Assembly: GCF_900996235.1 (NCBI RefSeq)
Contig: NZ_CAAJGM010000111.1
Location: 124,001 to 188,000 of the forward strand
From: Paraburkholderia sp. BCC1885
Lineage (GTDB): Bacteria > Pseudomonadota > Gammaproteobacteria > Burkholderiales > Burkholderiaceae
Length of the DNA stretch: 64,000 bases
Reading direction: 5' to 3'
Below the pieces are notes generated by a model that was given only the letters and a program-made list of their open reading frames with translations, was not told the origin of the DNA and did no database searches. The position numbers and the translations under genes were made by a program. Of the stretch, positions 55,266 to 63,804 are shown in pieces; position 1 is the first letter of the stretch; each line of letters starts with the position of its first letter.

Positions 55266-56353
55266 GCGGTTCTCCACACAGCCTGGCCAGGCTGCGGCGT
55301 TGGGCCGCTCACGAATTCAGCGTTCACGATTCGTGTAGTGCCCTCGGTTGCACAAATATGTATTTACGTCCCGGCTAAATCGCGCATGCCGCACTGTGAT
55401 AGTGCGAACCTTCCCCACCGCGAAGCACAAAACGTGGTCTCACTCGTGCATTGGAGAATTTGTGCAGGAAGCATACCATCACCAGGGTTTGCATGAATAT
55501 GACAATGACAAGTGTTACGGATGGAAACAATCTTGTCCCATTTGCGGTGGCGATTTTCTAATAGCCGCCGCGGAACAGGTGTCAGTGGCAACAGCGCAAC
55601 CGGCTATCGTGCAGACCCCTTTGGTGGAATATTCCAGCAATTTCGGCGTAATGATGGCTGAAGATTTTTACGCTTTTTTATCGTCGGCGAGATCGGCGCA
55701 TGCGCGGTGGGTAAGCGGCTTGCGCGCGTTGGCTCCGTCGCATGATGCACTTGTTTTGAGCCTGTTTTGTGCTGGTTTTGCGCTTCGCTCGCATGCGGTA
55801 GCGCAGTGTCGCCGTGCTGCTCACCACGCCAGATCGCGCTGTCACTCGCGCTAAATCGCCCGATAGAACATGACAATGTCGCGTGAATTGCCGGGCAAAA
55901 AATTCATCGCGTATCAATCATGTCAATATTGCATCATTACGATAGTTACGGAATTTTCTGCCGAATTCTTATTGATGCCGTTCGAATGGTTGAGATGCCA
56001 ATGTGTGCGCTCTGCAAGGTATTGCGAAACCTGAATAAGCGTGTAGACAATCGCCCGGCGCCATGTCGTTTAATACGGAATCCATAATATTTGCGCGCCA
56101 CGTAAATGCCGGATCGCTTTACTGAGAACCTGCCAGAACCCCCATTCGCGTTGCGGGAGAGCCCGTCAGGCCGCCATCGCCGCCTGCCGCTCGCTCCAGG
56201 GAAAACCAGCCCCGCAGCCTGTCAACCGGCCAACAGCGTCATCCGTTTTACCTGACAGTTTTGCCATAATAACGACGGCGATGGGCAAACGGATGCCTCT
56301 GACGCCCGGTTGTACAACTACCAATAACAGTTTCACTACCGATGGAGTGTCCC
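55266..56353. other. 1.1-kb gene-poor, AT-richer region
   Basis: No gene I can support. A rightward open frame from a TTG at 55348 to 55854 contains CPICGGDF, but composition and codon use are atypical and there is no ribosome-binding site. Composition is lower in GC than flanks between about 55400 and 56080. The right end carries the promoter of the PsiF-family gene. Confidence 0.55.
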
Positions 56354-56641
56354 ATGAAGATCCAGTCCGCTCTCGCTGCCCTCGTGCTCGGCGCCGTGCT
56401 TGCGTCGCCCGCTTTGGCCCAGAACAGCCAGCAGTCGAAGATGACCGCCTGCAACCAGCAGGCCGGCGACAAGAAAGGCGACGACCGCAAAGCCTTCATG
56501 AAATCGTGCCTGTCGGCGAAGCCCGCCGCCGCGCCGATGTCGCAACAGGACAAGATGAAAGCCTGCAATACGCAAGCCGCCGGCAAGAAAGGCGATGATC
56601 GCAAGGCCTTCATGTCCACCTGCCTAAGCAACAAGAGCTAA
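56354..56641 (+). CDS. PsiF-family repeat protein, exported
   Basis: 95 residues. Signal peptide SALAALVLGAVLASPALAQ, then two copies of the PsiF repeat, each with two cysteines (KMTACNQQAGDKKGDDRKAF, SCLS and KMKACNTQAAGKKGDDRKAF, TCLS). PsiF was named as phosphate-starvation inducible; molecular role unknown, periplasmic location inferred. GGAG precedes ATG 56354. Stand-alone gene. Confidence 0.92.
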   Translation: MKIQSALAALVLGAVLASPALAQNSQQSKMTACNQQAGDKKGDDRKAFMKSCLSAKPAAAPMSQQDKMKACNTQAAGKKGDDRKAFMSTCLSNKS

Positions 56642-56880
56642 GCGCGAGCTGCTGCGGGCGCCGCCAGCGCGCCCGCTCTCCCGCCTTCCCGTTCCCCCCT
56701 CTCACGCGCTCTCCGCGCGCCGCCCTCATTTGGCCGCTAACCCCGCCTGCAAAGTCGATTCGCCCGAATCCGGCATTTTCTTCTATGATGGCTGCGGAGA
56801 CGGCCCATCTATACAACACCAATGCGCCATCGGGCCGCCATCTTGTCGTTGATGCCAAAGAGCATTGAACGGAGGCAAGA

Positions 56881-57327
56881 ATGGTATGGAGACACAAAAA
56901 CCGCTGGTTCAGGCGGTGGCTGGTCGTCATCGTCTTTTGGGCGGTGCCGGTCGCGATTGTCGCGGTGCGCGAAATCCAGGAGGAGATGGCTTATAACGCC
57001 GTCGACCTCGACCGCTCGCTGACCAGCTGGAATCTCACCGACGCCCAACGCGCCGCCGGCGCCCTCGCCCGCTGCCACGGCGACCCCGACGAAGCACGTG
57101 CCGCCGGTTGCCCAGCCGACGTACTGGCCGCCAATGCGCCCCGTCAGCAGGAAGCGCGCGACGAATATGCCCTGCGCCGCACCACGCTGTTTGCTTACCT
57201 GTGGCACGCCTTCGTCGGCTATTGGGTGGTGCCGGCGGCGATCCTGTTTGTGATCGGCATGGTGATTGGCGGAATTCGGCGCGCGCTGCGCCGACCGCCT
57301 TCTGTCAAAAGTACGACAAATCATTGA
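56881..57327 (+). CDS. Membrane protein with two helices, unknown
   Basis: 148 residues. Basic N-terminus and a first helix at about 13-30 (WLVVIVFWAVPVAIVAV), a periplasmic or cytoplasmic middle with two cysteines (RCHGD, GCPAD) and a second helix at about 112-132 (VGYWVVPAAILFVIGMVIGG) before a basic end. GGAGG precedes ATG 56881. No family recognised. The two cysteines could form a disulfide if the loop faces the periplasm. Confidence 0.75.
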   Translation: MVWRHKNRWFRRWLVVIVFWAVPVAIVAVREIQEEMAYNAVDLDRSLTSWNLTDAQRAAGALARCHGDPDEARAAGCPADVLAANAPRQQEARDEYALRRTTLFAYLWHAFVGYWVVPAAILFVIGMVIGGIRRALRRPPSVKSTTNH

Positions 57328-57735
57328 GTGCGGGCGCGTCGCCGCCTGCGGCGGCTGTTGCGCGAACGCGATGCGGCATCTTTGCAACACATTCGAACAA
57401 TTCTTTCATTTTTATTTCATACGGTGCGTGCGCATCCGAAATCGGTAAAAAGTGACGCGTCGACGGCTTTTCTAAACTGCCCGCATGGGCGCTAGGGCAA
57501 ACGCGAGGTCGGCGCAAAATTCGCTGCGTTTTAAGCGCCTGACATGCTTTGACGACGCCCTTGCGATCGGTCAATGTTACCCAACAGTTTTTTAGAATTG
57601 GCCGCAAAGCCCCGCCCCATAAGGGTTTTCGGCACACGGGGTTTGCCCCCTTTAAGCGCGCGTGTGATATAACTAATCAGGCAACCCAGCAACACCACTT
57701 GAGGTTGCGCCCAGGAACCGTGATGGAGAAAAACG
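57328..57735. promoter_or_regulatory. Upstream region of the SYLF gene
   Basis: 408 bp without a gene. A possible sigma-70 promoter is TTGCCC at 57643-57648 with TATAAC at 57668-57673 (19-bp spacer) or GATATA two bases earlier (17-bp). An AT-richer patch lies around 57375-57425. Nothing else identified. Confidence 0.4.
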
Positions 57736-58323
57736 ATGCAAAGACGAAACTTCATGCTCAACATAACCGCCGCGTTAGCTTTCGGAAGCCTTGCACTCGC
57801 TGGGTGCACAACGTCGTCGGGCCAGCCCGATAACGCTTCGACCAACATGTCCAAGCGTCAGTCGATCGACGCCAGCGTGGACGGCACCATGTCGCGCCTC
57901 TTCCAGACGGTGCCCGGCTCGCGTGAGCTCGTGTCGAAGGCGCGTGGCGTACTGGTATTCCCGTCGGTCCTGCAGGCGGGCTTTATTGTCGGCGGCCAGT
58001 ATGGCGAGGGTTCGCTGAAGGTCGGCGGCGGCACGGTCGGCTACTACAGCACGGTCTCGGGCTCGTTTGGCCTGCAGGCTGGCGCGCAGTCGAAGGCCAT
58101 CATCTTCCTGTTCATGACGCAGGACGCGCTCGACAAATTCCGCAACACCGACGGCTGGTCCGCCGGCGGCGACGCTTCGGTCGCGCTCGTGAAGATGGGC
58201 GCCAACGGCGCGATCGACACCACTACCGCCACCGCACCGGTCGAAGTGTTCGTCATGACGAATGCCGGCCTGATGGGCGACGTGTCGATCAACGGCACCA
58301 AGGTCTCGCGCCTGAAGATCTAA
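57736..58323 (+). CDS. SYLF-domain lipoprotein (YSC84-like)
   Basis: 195 residues. Lipobox LALAGC with Cys near residue 23, then a SYLF/Ysc84 domain (ARGVLVFPSVLQAGFIVGGQYGEG, YYSTVSGSFGLQAGAQSK, DASVALVKMGANG). The fold binds phosphoinositides in eukaryotes; bacterial members are envelope lipoproteins of unclear role. Good spacing to GGAG upstream of ATG 57736. Followed by a strong terminator. Confidence 0.92.
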   Translation: MQRRNFMLNITAALAFGSLALAGCTTSSGQPDNASTNMSKRQSIDASVDGTMSRLFQTVPGSRELVSKARGVLVFPSVLQAGFIVGGQYGEGSLKVGGGTVGYYSTVSGSFGLQAGAQSKAIIFLFMTQDALDKFRNTDGWSAGGDASVALVKMGANGAIDTTTATAPVEVFVMTNAGLMGDVSINGTKVSRLKI

Positions 58324-58337
58324 GCCGCGCGGCATGA

Positions 58338-58395
58338 GGGAGGCGCGCAGCCTCCCAACAAAAAACGGCGATGCCTCCTGAGGCATCGCCGTTTT
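58338..58395 (+). terminator. Terminator of the SYLF gene
   Basis: A hairpin GGGAGGC/GCCTCCC (58338-58344, 58350-58356) is followed by AACGGCGATGCCTC/GAGGCATCGCCGTT (58364-58377, 58380-58393) with T-runs on the right and A-runs on the left. The second is symmetric and may also terminate the convergent glycosyltransferase gene from the other side. Confidence 0.9.
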
Positions 58396-58503
58396 TCTTG
58401 CTGTGTGTGTTCGTGCTGTGGGCTGCGTGCCGCAGCTGCGTGTTCCCCGGACGCCGCCGCTCGCGTGTCCTCTCGTGCAAGAAGCGGCGGCGGGCCGCGC
58501 CAC

Positions 58504-59574
58504 CTAGCGCGGGGCGGACGTATCGATCACCTTAAAGCGCGCACGCTTCTGCGCGCGAATCACCGACTGATACGCGTCGACATACTGCTGCGCCATCCGC
58601 CGCGAGGTAAAGCGCGCCTCGAAGCGGGCCCGCACGCCGGCGCGCGGCACCTTATGCAATCGATTCACCGCGGCCACGGCGCCAATCTCGTCTTCGACGA
58701 TAAAACCCGTCACGCCGTCGTCCAGCACCTCCGGTACCGCGCCGCGATTGAAGGCGATCACCGGCGTGCCGCACGCCATCGCCTCGATCATCACGAGACC
58801 GAACGGCTCCGGCCAGTCGATCGGAAACAGCAGCGCGTGCGCGCCCGAGAGGAATTCGGCCTTCTGGTCGTCGGCGATCTCACCGATGAACTCCACATAC
58901 GGCAGATCCAGCAGCGGTTTGATGTCGCGCTCGAAATACTCCTGGTCGGCCGAATCGACCTTCGCCGCGATCCGGATGGGCAGCCCACAGCGGCCGGCAA
59001 TGCGGATCGCCGTATCGACGCGCTTTTCCGGCGAGATGCGGCCAAGAAACGCCAGGTATCGCTGTTCGACCGGTTGAGGCGTGTAAAGCATTTCCGGCAG
59101 GCCGTGATAGACCGTCGTCAGCCATTTGGCCTGCGGCAGAGGCTGGCGCTGCGAGTTCGAAATGGAGATAACTGGCGCGGTGTTGAAGGTGTCGAAGACC
59201 GGCTGCTGCTCCGGCAAATCGAGCCGGCCGTGCAAGGTCGTGACAAAAGGCGTGTCCTGGCGTTTGAAGACGGAGAACGAGTAATAGTCCATGTGGAAAT
59301 GGAGCACGTCGAACGATTCGGCCTGGCGGCGTACCAGCTCCATCAGCAGCATGTGCGGCGCGATGCGGTCGCGAATGCCCGGGTCGAGCCGCAGCGCGCG
59401 CGGCCAGACCGCTTCGAGTTTCGCGTTGGTGACCGAGTCGCCGCTTGCAAACAGCGTCACGTCGTGGCCGAGGTCGACCAGCGCCTCGGTGATGTACGAG
59501 ACGACGCGCTCAGTCCCGCCGTACAGCTTGGGCGGCACCGATTCCGTCAAAGGGGCGATTTGAGCAATTCTCAT
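58504..59574 (-). CDS. GT4 glycosyltransferase
   Basis: 356 residues. Starts RIAQIAPLTESVPPKLYGGTERVVSYITEAL, with FLGRISPEKRVDTAIRIAG and EPFGLVMIEAMACGTPVIAF as GT4 donor motifs. This YGGTERV opening is common in a conserved family of proteobacterial GT4 proteins of unknown acceptor. GGAG precedes ATG 59574. It is not linked to the bce operons (3.2 kb from the transposase-like gene) and could act in trehalose-related or glycolipid synthesis; unproven. Confidence 0.9.
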   Translation of the reverse strand: MRIAQIAPLTESVPPKLYGGTERVVSYITEALVDLGHDVTLFASGDSVTNAKLEAVWPRALRLDPGIRDRIAPHMLLMELVRRQAESFDVLHFHMDYYSFSVFKRQDTPFVTTLHGRLDLPEQQPVFDTFNTAPVISISNSQRQPLPQAKWLTTVYHGLPEMLYTPQPVEQRYLAFLGRISPEKRVDTAIRIAGRCGLPIRIAAKVDSADQEYFERDIKPLLDLPYVEFIGEIADDQKAEFLSGAHALLFPIDWPEPFGLVMIEAMACGTPVIAFNRGAVPEVLDDGVTGFIVEDEIGAVAAVNRLHKVPRAGVRARFEARFTSRRMAQQYVDAYQSVIRAQKRARFKVIDTSAPR

Positions 59575-59793
59575 CGTTGTCTCCGTGACCTGCTTGTGTC
59601 CGTGCCGCCAATTATTGCCGATTACGCCCTAAAAAGCCGCAATCCTTTCAATTGCTTTGCGCTGTTACAGTCAGGAAACATCCGTGCTGCATGGAATCCC
59701 CGATGACGGCCGTTTCCCAGCCTGAGTAAGGCTCCGGCAGGGAAATATGGCGTCGCATCGGGCGTCTACAATTGGCGTCCGCATTTGGCGTGA

Positions 59794-60058
59794 TCAACGC
59801 ACCGGCCACCTCCACGGCGGCATGTCCAGCTCATCCGCACCGGCAATGCGCGTGGCGCCCAGCTCCTTTTCGAGCACGATGAATGACCGCCGTCCTCACG
59901 CTCGAGCGCCGCAATCAGCCGCGCCGCGTGCGACACCACCACTACCTGCGAATGCCGTTCGGCCCGGTGACGATATTCAGCGCGCCGGGCGGCACGATCG
60001 CTTCACGCAGCGAGCGATAGTTGGCAATCGCGAGCGCGCCCAGCATGGCGCCTCGCAT
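59794..60058 (-). pseudogene. AAA-family ATPase, internally deleted and frameshifted
   Basis: Remnant of a RecF/SMC-like AAA ATPase. The N-terminus is intact (MLGALAIANYRSLREA and ALNIVTGPNG, the start of the Walker A motif). The sequence then jumps directly, in another frame, to a C-terminal part (QVVVVSHAARLIAALE, the H-loop region), and after a further frameshift to IVLEKELGATRIAGADELDM ending at the stop at 59794. The lost middle would hold the rest of Walker A, signature and Walker B. Its ATG overlaps the otsA stop (TGATG), so it was once coupled to otsA. The three frames are seen directly; family assignment is from motif recognition. Confidence 0.8.
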
Positions 60059-61476
60059 CAGGACGAGCGGCCCGCCGGCCCTTGCGCCGCCACATGCAGC
60101 GGCACGCTGCGCAGGTCGTGCAGGAACGAATCGCGCCACACGCCGAGGTCGCTCGCGCGCAACGCCGCCATGTTGATCTCGTGACGGCGCTGGCGCGCTT
60201 CGAGCGGCATCGACAGCGCGCGCTGCAAGGCTTCGCACATGCCCACCGAGTCGTGCGGATTCACCAGCAGCGCGCCGCTCAGTTCCGCCGCCGCGCCCGC
60301 GAAGATCGACAGCACCAGCACGCCCGGATCGTCGGGGTTCTGCGCGGCCACATACTCCTTGGCGACCAGATTCATGCCGTCGTGCAGCGGCGTGACGAAG
60401 CCGATCTGCGACTCGCGAAACAGCGACATCAGTTTCCAGCGGTCGTAGCGCTGATTCAGATAGCGGATCGGCGTGTAATCGAGGCCCGAATAGCGGCCGT
60501 TGATGCGCCCCGCTTCGTATTCGAGGTCCTGACGGATCTGCTGATAGGTGACGACGTCCGAGCGCGTGGGCGGCGCGATCTGCACCAGCGTGACATTGCC
60601 GCGCCATTCGGGCGAGCGCTCCAGCAGATGCTCGAAGGCACGAAACCGCTCGACGAGGCCCTTCGAATAGTCGAGCCGGTCGACGCTCATGATCAGCTTG
60701 CGGCCTTCGAGGCTTTGCTTGAGATCGAGCACGTGCTGGCGGCTTTCGTAACGCTGGGCCTGCTCGGCGATTTCATCGGGGAATACGCCGATCCGGTACA
60801 CGCCCGTGCGCAGCTTGCGTCCGAAGGCTTCCGCGTGACCATCCGCGGTGACGCTGCCGCGCGCGTGGCGCACCAGGTAGTCGTGGAAGGCCTGCTGGTC
60901 GGTGGCGGTCTGGAAACCCAGCAGGTCGTAGCAGCAAAGCGACTTCACCAGCTCTTCGTGCGGCGGAATATTGAGCAGGATCTGCGGCGCCGGAAACGGA
61001 ATGTGCAGGAAAAAGCCGATCCGGTTGGTGATGCCCTCGGAGCGCAACGCTTCGGCAAACGGGATCAGATGATAGTCGTGTACCCAGATGACGTCGTCGG
61101 GTTCGAGCAGCTTGATCAGACGGTGCGCGAGCCACGCGTTGACGCGCCGGTATCCCGCGTATTCTTCGCGCTCGTAACGGGCGAGGTCGTTGCGATAGTG
61201 GAACACCGGCCACAGCGTGGCGTTCGAAAAGCCGCGATAGTACTGGTCATAGTCCTTGCGCGTGAGGCCGACGGTGGCAAACGTCACCGCGCCTTCCTGT
61301 TCCAGCGTGGGACCGGCATTGGCCACGGTTTCGCTGACCACGTCGCCGCTCCAGCCGAACCACACGCCTCCGGCGTCCTTCAGAGCGCCGAACACGCCGA
61401 CAGCGAGGCCGCCTGCCGATCCCCTGGTTTCCGTCGGCGTTGCGACGCGATTCGACACGACGATCAGTCGGCCCAT
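60058..61476 (-). CDS. otsA: Trehalose-6-phosphate synthase
   Basis: 472 residues, GT20 enzyme joining UDP-glucose and glucose 6-phosphate. Signatures: RLIVVSNRVA, GGLAVGVFGAL, FGWSG, WVHDYHLIPFAEAL, FFLHIPFPAPQIL, MSVDRLDYSKGL and TPLHDGMNLVAKEYVAAQ. GGAGG lies upstream of ATG 61476. Trehalose is an osmolyte and stress protectant. No OtsB phosphatase gene is adjacent here; upstream of it is an unrelated 187-bp gap. UDP-glucose from GalU links it metabolically to the polysaccharide locus. Confidence 0.96.
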   Translation of the reverse strand: MGRLIVVSNRVATPTETRGSAGGLAVGVFGALKDAGGVWFGWSGDVVSETVANAGPTLEQEGAVTFATVGLTRKDYDQYYRGFSNATLWPVFHYRNDLARYEREEYAGYRRVNAWLAHRLIKLLEPDDVIWVHDYHLIPFAEALRSEGITNRIGFFLHIPFPAPQILLNIPPHEELVKSLCCYDLLGFQTATDQQAFHDYLVRHARGSVTADGHAEAFGRKLRTGVYRIGVFPDEIAEQAQRYESRQHVLDLKQSLEGRKLIMSVDRLDYSKGLVERFRAFEHLLERSPEWRGNVTLVQIAPPTRSDVVTYQQIRQDLEYEAGRINGRYSGLDYTPIRYLNQRYDRWKLMSLFRESQIGFVTPLHDGMNLVAKEYVAAQNPDDPGVLVLSIFAGAAAELSGALLVNPHDSVGMCEALQRALSMPLEARQRRHEINMAALRASDLGVWRDSFLHDLRSVPLHVAAQGPAGRSS

Positions 61477-61663
61477 GTCCTCGTCCTCCTCGGTTCAGCG
61501 GACGGCCGCAGGAGCGCGCCGTCCAGGTTCGCTTGTCAGGTCAGAATGCCACTTCGACCCGTCTCGAGGAGGATCAGTTGCAAGTCCGGCCGGCAGCCGG
61601 CCTTGCGCGGCGGGGTTTTACAGGCCACAGCCCCGGCAGATCAAGCCTCCAGCCCCGCCCGCC

Positions 61664-62020
61664 TTACTCGCCGCTGCGGCAGGGAAACGCCTTGCCGAGC
61701 CCGAGGGAAATCGCGGTACTGGCGTTATAGCCGGCGGCGTTCGGATTCTCCGCGATGTATTTGCGCACCGCATCGGTCAACTGTTGCGAGCGCGCGTCCT
61801 GCGGCAGGCAGAAGTACTGCCCGACGCGCGGACCGGTAGTGCCGCCGATCGCATCGATGGTGTTGAAGACGCCGTCGGCGGCGCCTTCGATATAGGCGGC
61901 GCAGGCACTGCGTGACGCCACGTCCGTTTTCTCGCACAGCCTGTTGAGGTCGCCTCCCGTAAACGCGCTAGCCGTTAGCGGTACAGCAAGCGCGCTGGCG
62001 CAAATCAAAGCCCGCAGCAT
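61664..62020 (-). CDS. Rap1a/Tai-family exported protein
   Basis: 118 residues. Signal peptide (LRALICASALAVPLTASA), then FTGGDLNRLCEK, SACAAYIEGAADGVFNTI, FCLPQDARSQQLTDAVRKYI, and a C-terminal FPC. Four conserved cysteines give two disulfides in the periplasm. Known Rap1a/Tai proteins neutralise type VI secretion amidase effectors, but many family members occur without one. No effector or secretion gene is adjacent, so the immunity role is uncertain. GGAAGG precedes ATG 62020. Confidence 0.82.
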   Translation of the reverse strand: MLRALICASALAVPLTASAFTGGDLNRLCEKTDVASRSACAAYIEGAADGVFNTIDAIGGTTGPRVGQYFCLPQDARSQQLTDAVRKYIAENPNAAGYNASTAISLGLGKAFPCRSGE

Positions 62021-62140
62021 GGTGATCCTTCCAGGGTAATGATCGAGCGGTCTGATGCCGCATAGAAACGGCGCGCCCCAAAGCGCGCCGTAGCCGTTAT
62101 TCTGCACTGTTTTCGCGGCATGCGAAGCACGCCGTCTGCC

Positions 62141-62902
62141 TTACTTCTGCTGCGTTTGCTGCATGCGCGCCGTCAGGCCTTCGACGACGTCCGGCTCCTT
62201 GTACTGCTTGGCGAAGTCGAGTGCGTTCATGCCGATCTGGTTCTTCACGTTCAGGTCCGCGCCGTTGTCGAGCAGCAGCTTCACGGTCGAAACATGGCCG
62301 CCGCGTGCCGCCATCATCAGCGGCGTGGTGCCGTTCGGCGAACCGGCGTCAACATAGGCCGAGTGGTCGAGCAGCAGCTTGACGATGTCGTCATGGCCAT
62401 TGGCGGCCGCGTAGTGCAGCGGTGTCCAGCCCTTCTTGTTGACCTCGGCGTCCTTCGAGATCAGCAGTTGCACCATGTCCATGTCGCCGTTCAGCGCGGC
62501 CAGCATCATGGCGTTTTCGCCGGCCTTGTCGGTGATCTCGATGTTGGTCTTCGGATTGGCGACCAGCGCGGCCGCGACCTTCTCCGACTTTTCGCGGGCC
62601 GCGAGCACCAGCAGCGGCATGCCCTGGTCGTCGGTCAGATTCGGGTCCATGCCGTTGGCGATCTGCTTGTTGACCTCTTTCACGTCGTCGAACTTGACTG
62701 CCTTGATCATGGTGTCGGCGGGCGCGGCCTGCGCCGGCACGGCCGCGAATGCCGCGAATGTGGCAGCGCCGGCGAGTACGACGCGGGCGAGCCGAACCGC
62801 GCCGCGCCGCAGCGACGCCGGGCCTCGCGCGCGATCGGCTGCGGGCGCGGTGCGGTGCAACGAGGCGATTCCAGTGTGGATCTGAGTCAGGTATTTATTC
62901 AT
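62141..62902 (-). CDS. Exported ankyrin-repeat protein
   Basis: 253 residues. A long N-terminal extension and hydrophobic signal (ARVVLAGAATFAAFAAVPAQAA, about 39-60) followed by about five ankyrin repeats (GMPLLVLAAREKSEKV, GENAMMLAALNGDMDMV, GWTPLHYAAANGHDDIV, GTTPLMMAARGGHVSTV, GMNALDFAKQYKEPDVV). Periplasmic protein-binding role inferred. No ribosome-binding site is visible at ATG 62902, so a start further downstream is possible. Follows TatD on the same strand by 52 bp. Confidence 0.88.
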   Translation of the reverse strand: MNKYLTQIHTGIASLHRTAPAADRARGPASLRRGAVRLARVVLAGAATFAAFAAVPAQAAPADTMIKAVKFDDVKEVNKQIANGMDPNLTDDQGMPLLVLAAREKSEKVAAALVANPKTNIEITDKAGENAMMLAALNGDMDMVQLLISKDAEVNKKGWTPLHYAAANGHDDIVKLLLDHSAYVDAGSPNGTTPLMMAARGGHVSTVKLLLDNGADLNVKNQIGMNALDFAKQYKEPDVVEGLTARMQQTQQK

Positions 62903-62954
62903 ATATAGCTTTAGGAAACGTCCCTATCCTGTTGATAATATTCGATTTCAGGCT

Positions 62955-63746
62955 TCAGGCGCCGGCCGGCGCAGGAATCCTGAAGAGCCGGAAGAAGTTT
63001 TCTGTCGTGGCGGCGGCCAGCGCCGCATCCGGCATCTCGCGTTGTTGGGCGATGAAGCGTCCGACATAACTTACGAACGCAGGTTCATTCGGCTTGCCGC
63101 GATACGGCACCGGCGCGAGGTACGGCGAGTCGGTTTCGATCAGGAGACGCTCGAGAGGAACACGGCGTGCGACGTCCTGCACGTCGGTCGCGCTTTTGAA
63201 AGTGACGATGCCGGAGAGCGAAATGTAAAAATTCTGCGCCAACGCCTGTTCGGCGATCGCCCACGGCTCCGTGAAGCAGTGCATCACGCCACCGGGCTCG
63301 CCCGCGCGCTCCTCGGCCATGATCCGCAGCGTGTCTTCCGACGACGAGCGGGTATGGATGATGAGCGGCTTGCCCGTCGCGTGCGCGGCGCGGATGTGAG
63401 TGCGAAACCGCTCGCGCTGCCATTCCATGTCGGCGATCGTGCGGCCTTCGAGGCGGTAATAGTCGAGGCCCGTCTCGCCGATGGCGACCACCTTCGGATG
63501 CCGCGCCAGTTCGACCAGCTCGGCGACGCTCGGCTCCTCAGCGTCCTCGTGATCCGGATGCACGCCCACCGAGGCGTAGACGTTCTCATACGCCTCGGCG
63601 ACGGCCAGCACCGACGGCAGGCTCTCCAGGTCGACCGACACGCACAGCGCATGCGTGACCGAATGGGTGCGCATGTTCTCGATGACCTGCGGCAGGCGCT
63701 CGGCGAGTCCTTCGAAGTTGATGTGACAGTGCGAGTCGACAAACAT
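62955..63746 (-). CDS. TatD-family hydrolase
   Basis: 263 residues, metal-dependent (TIM-barrel) DNase/hydrolase. Metal ligands DSHCHINF (His6, His8), VGVHPDHED, GETGLDYYR, HTRSSSEDTL, HCFTEP, and ETDSPYLAP with its late Asp, all in order. Typical length. The family acts in 3'-5' DNA exonuclease activity and quality control. AGGA precedes ATG 63746. It is followed by the ankyrin gene, and upstream of it a GNAT gene runs in the same direction. Confidence 0.95.
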   Translation of the reverse strand: MFVDSHCHINFEGLAERLPQVIENMRTHSVTHALCVSVDLESLPSVLAVAEAYENVYASVGVHPDHEDAEEPSVAELVELARHPKVVAIGETGLDYYRLEGRTIADMEWQRERFRTHIRAAHATGKPLIIHTRSSSEDTLRIMAEERAGEPGGVMHCFTEPWAIAEQALAQNFYISLSGIVTFKSATDVQDVARRVPLERLLIETDSPYLAPVPYRGKPNEPAFVSYVGRFIAQQREMPDAALAAATTENFFRLFRIPAPAGA

Positions 63747-63804
63747 GGTGGTGTCCTGCGTTAAAACGGGTGGTGATTCAGGTGCCTTCAGGCGAGCGCG
63801 CCCG

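Noticed and set aside
55348..55854. 168-residue protein with a CPICGG zinc-like motif
   Set aside because: Starts only at TTG without ribosome-binding site, composition is atypical, and no second Cys pair supports a zinc site.
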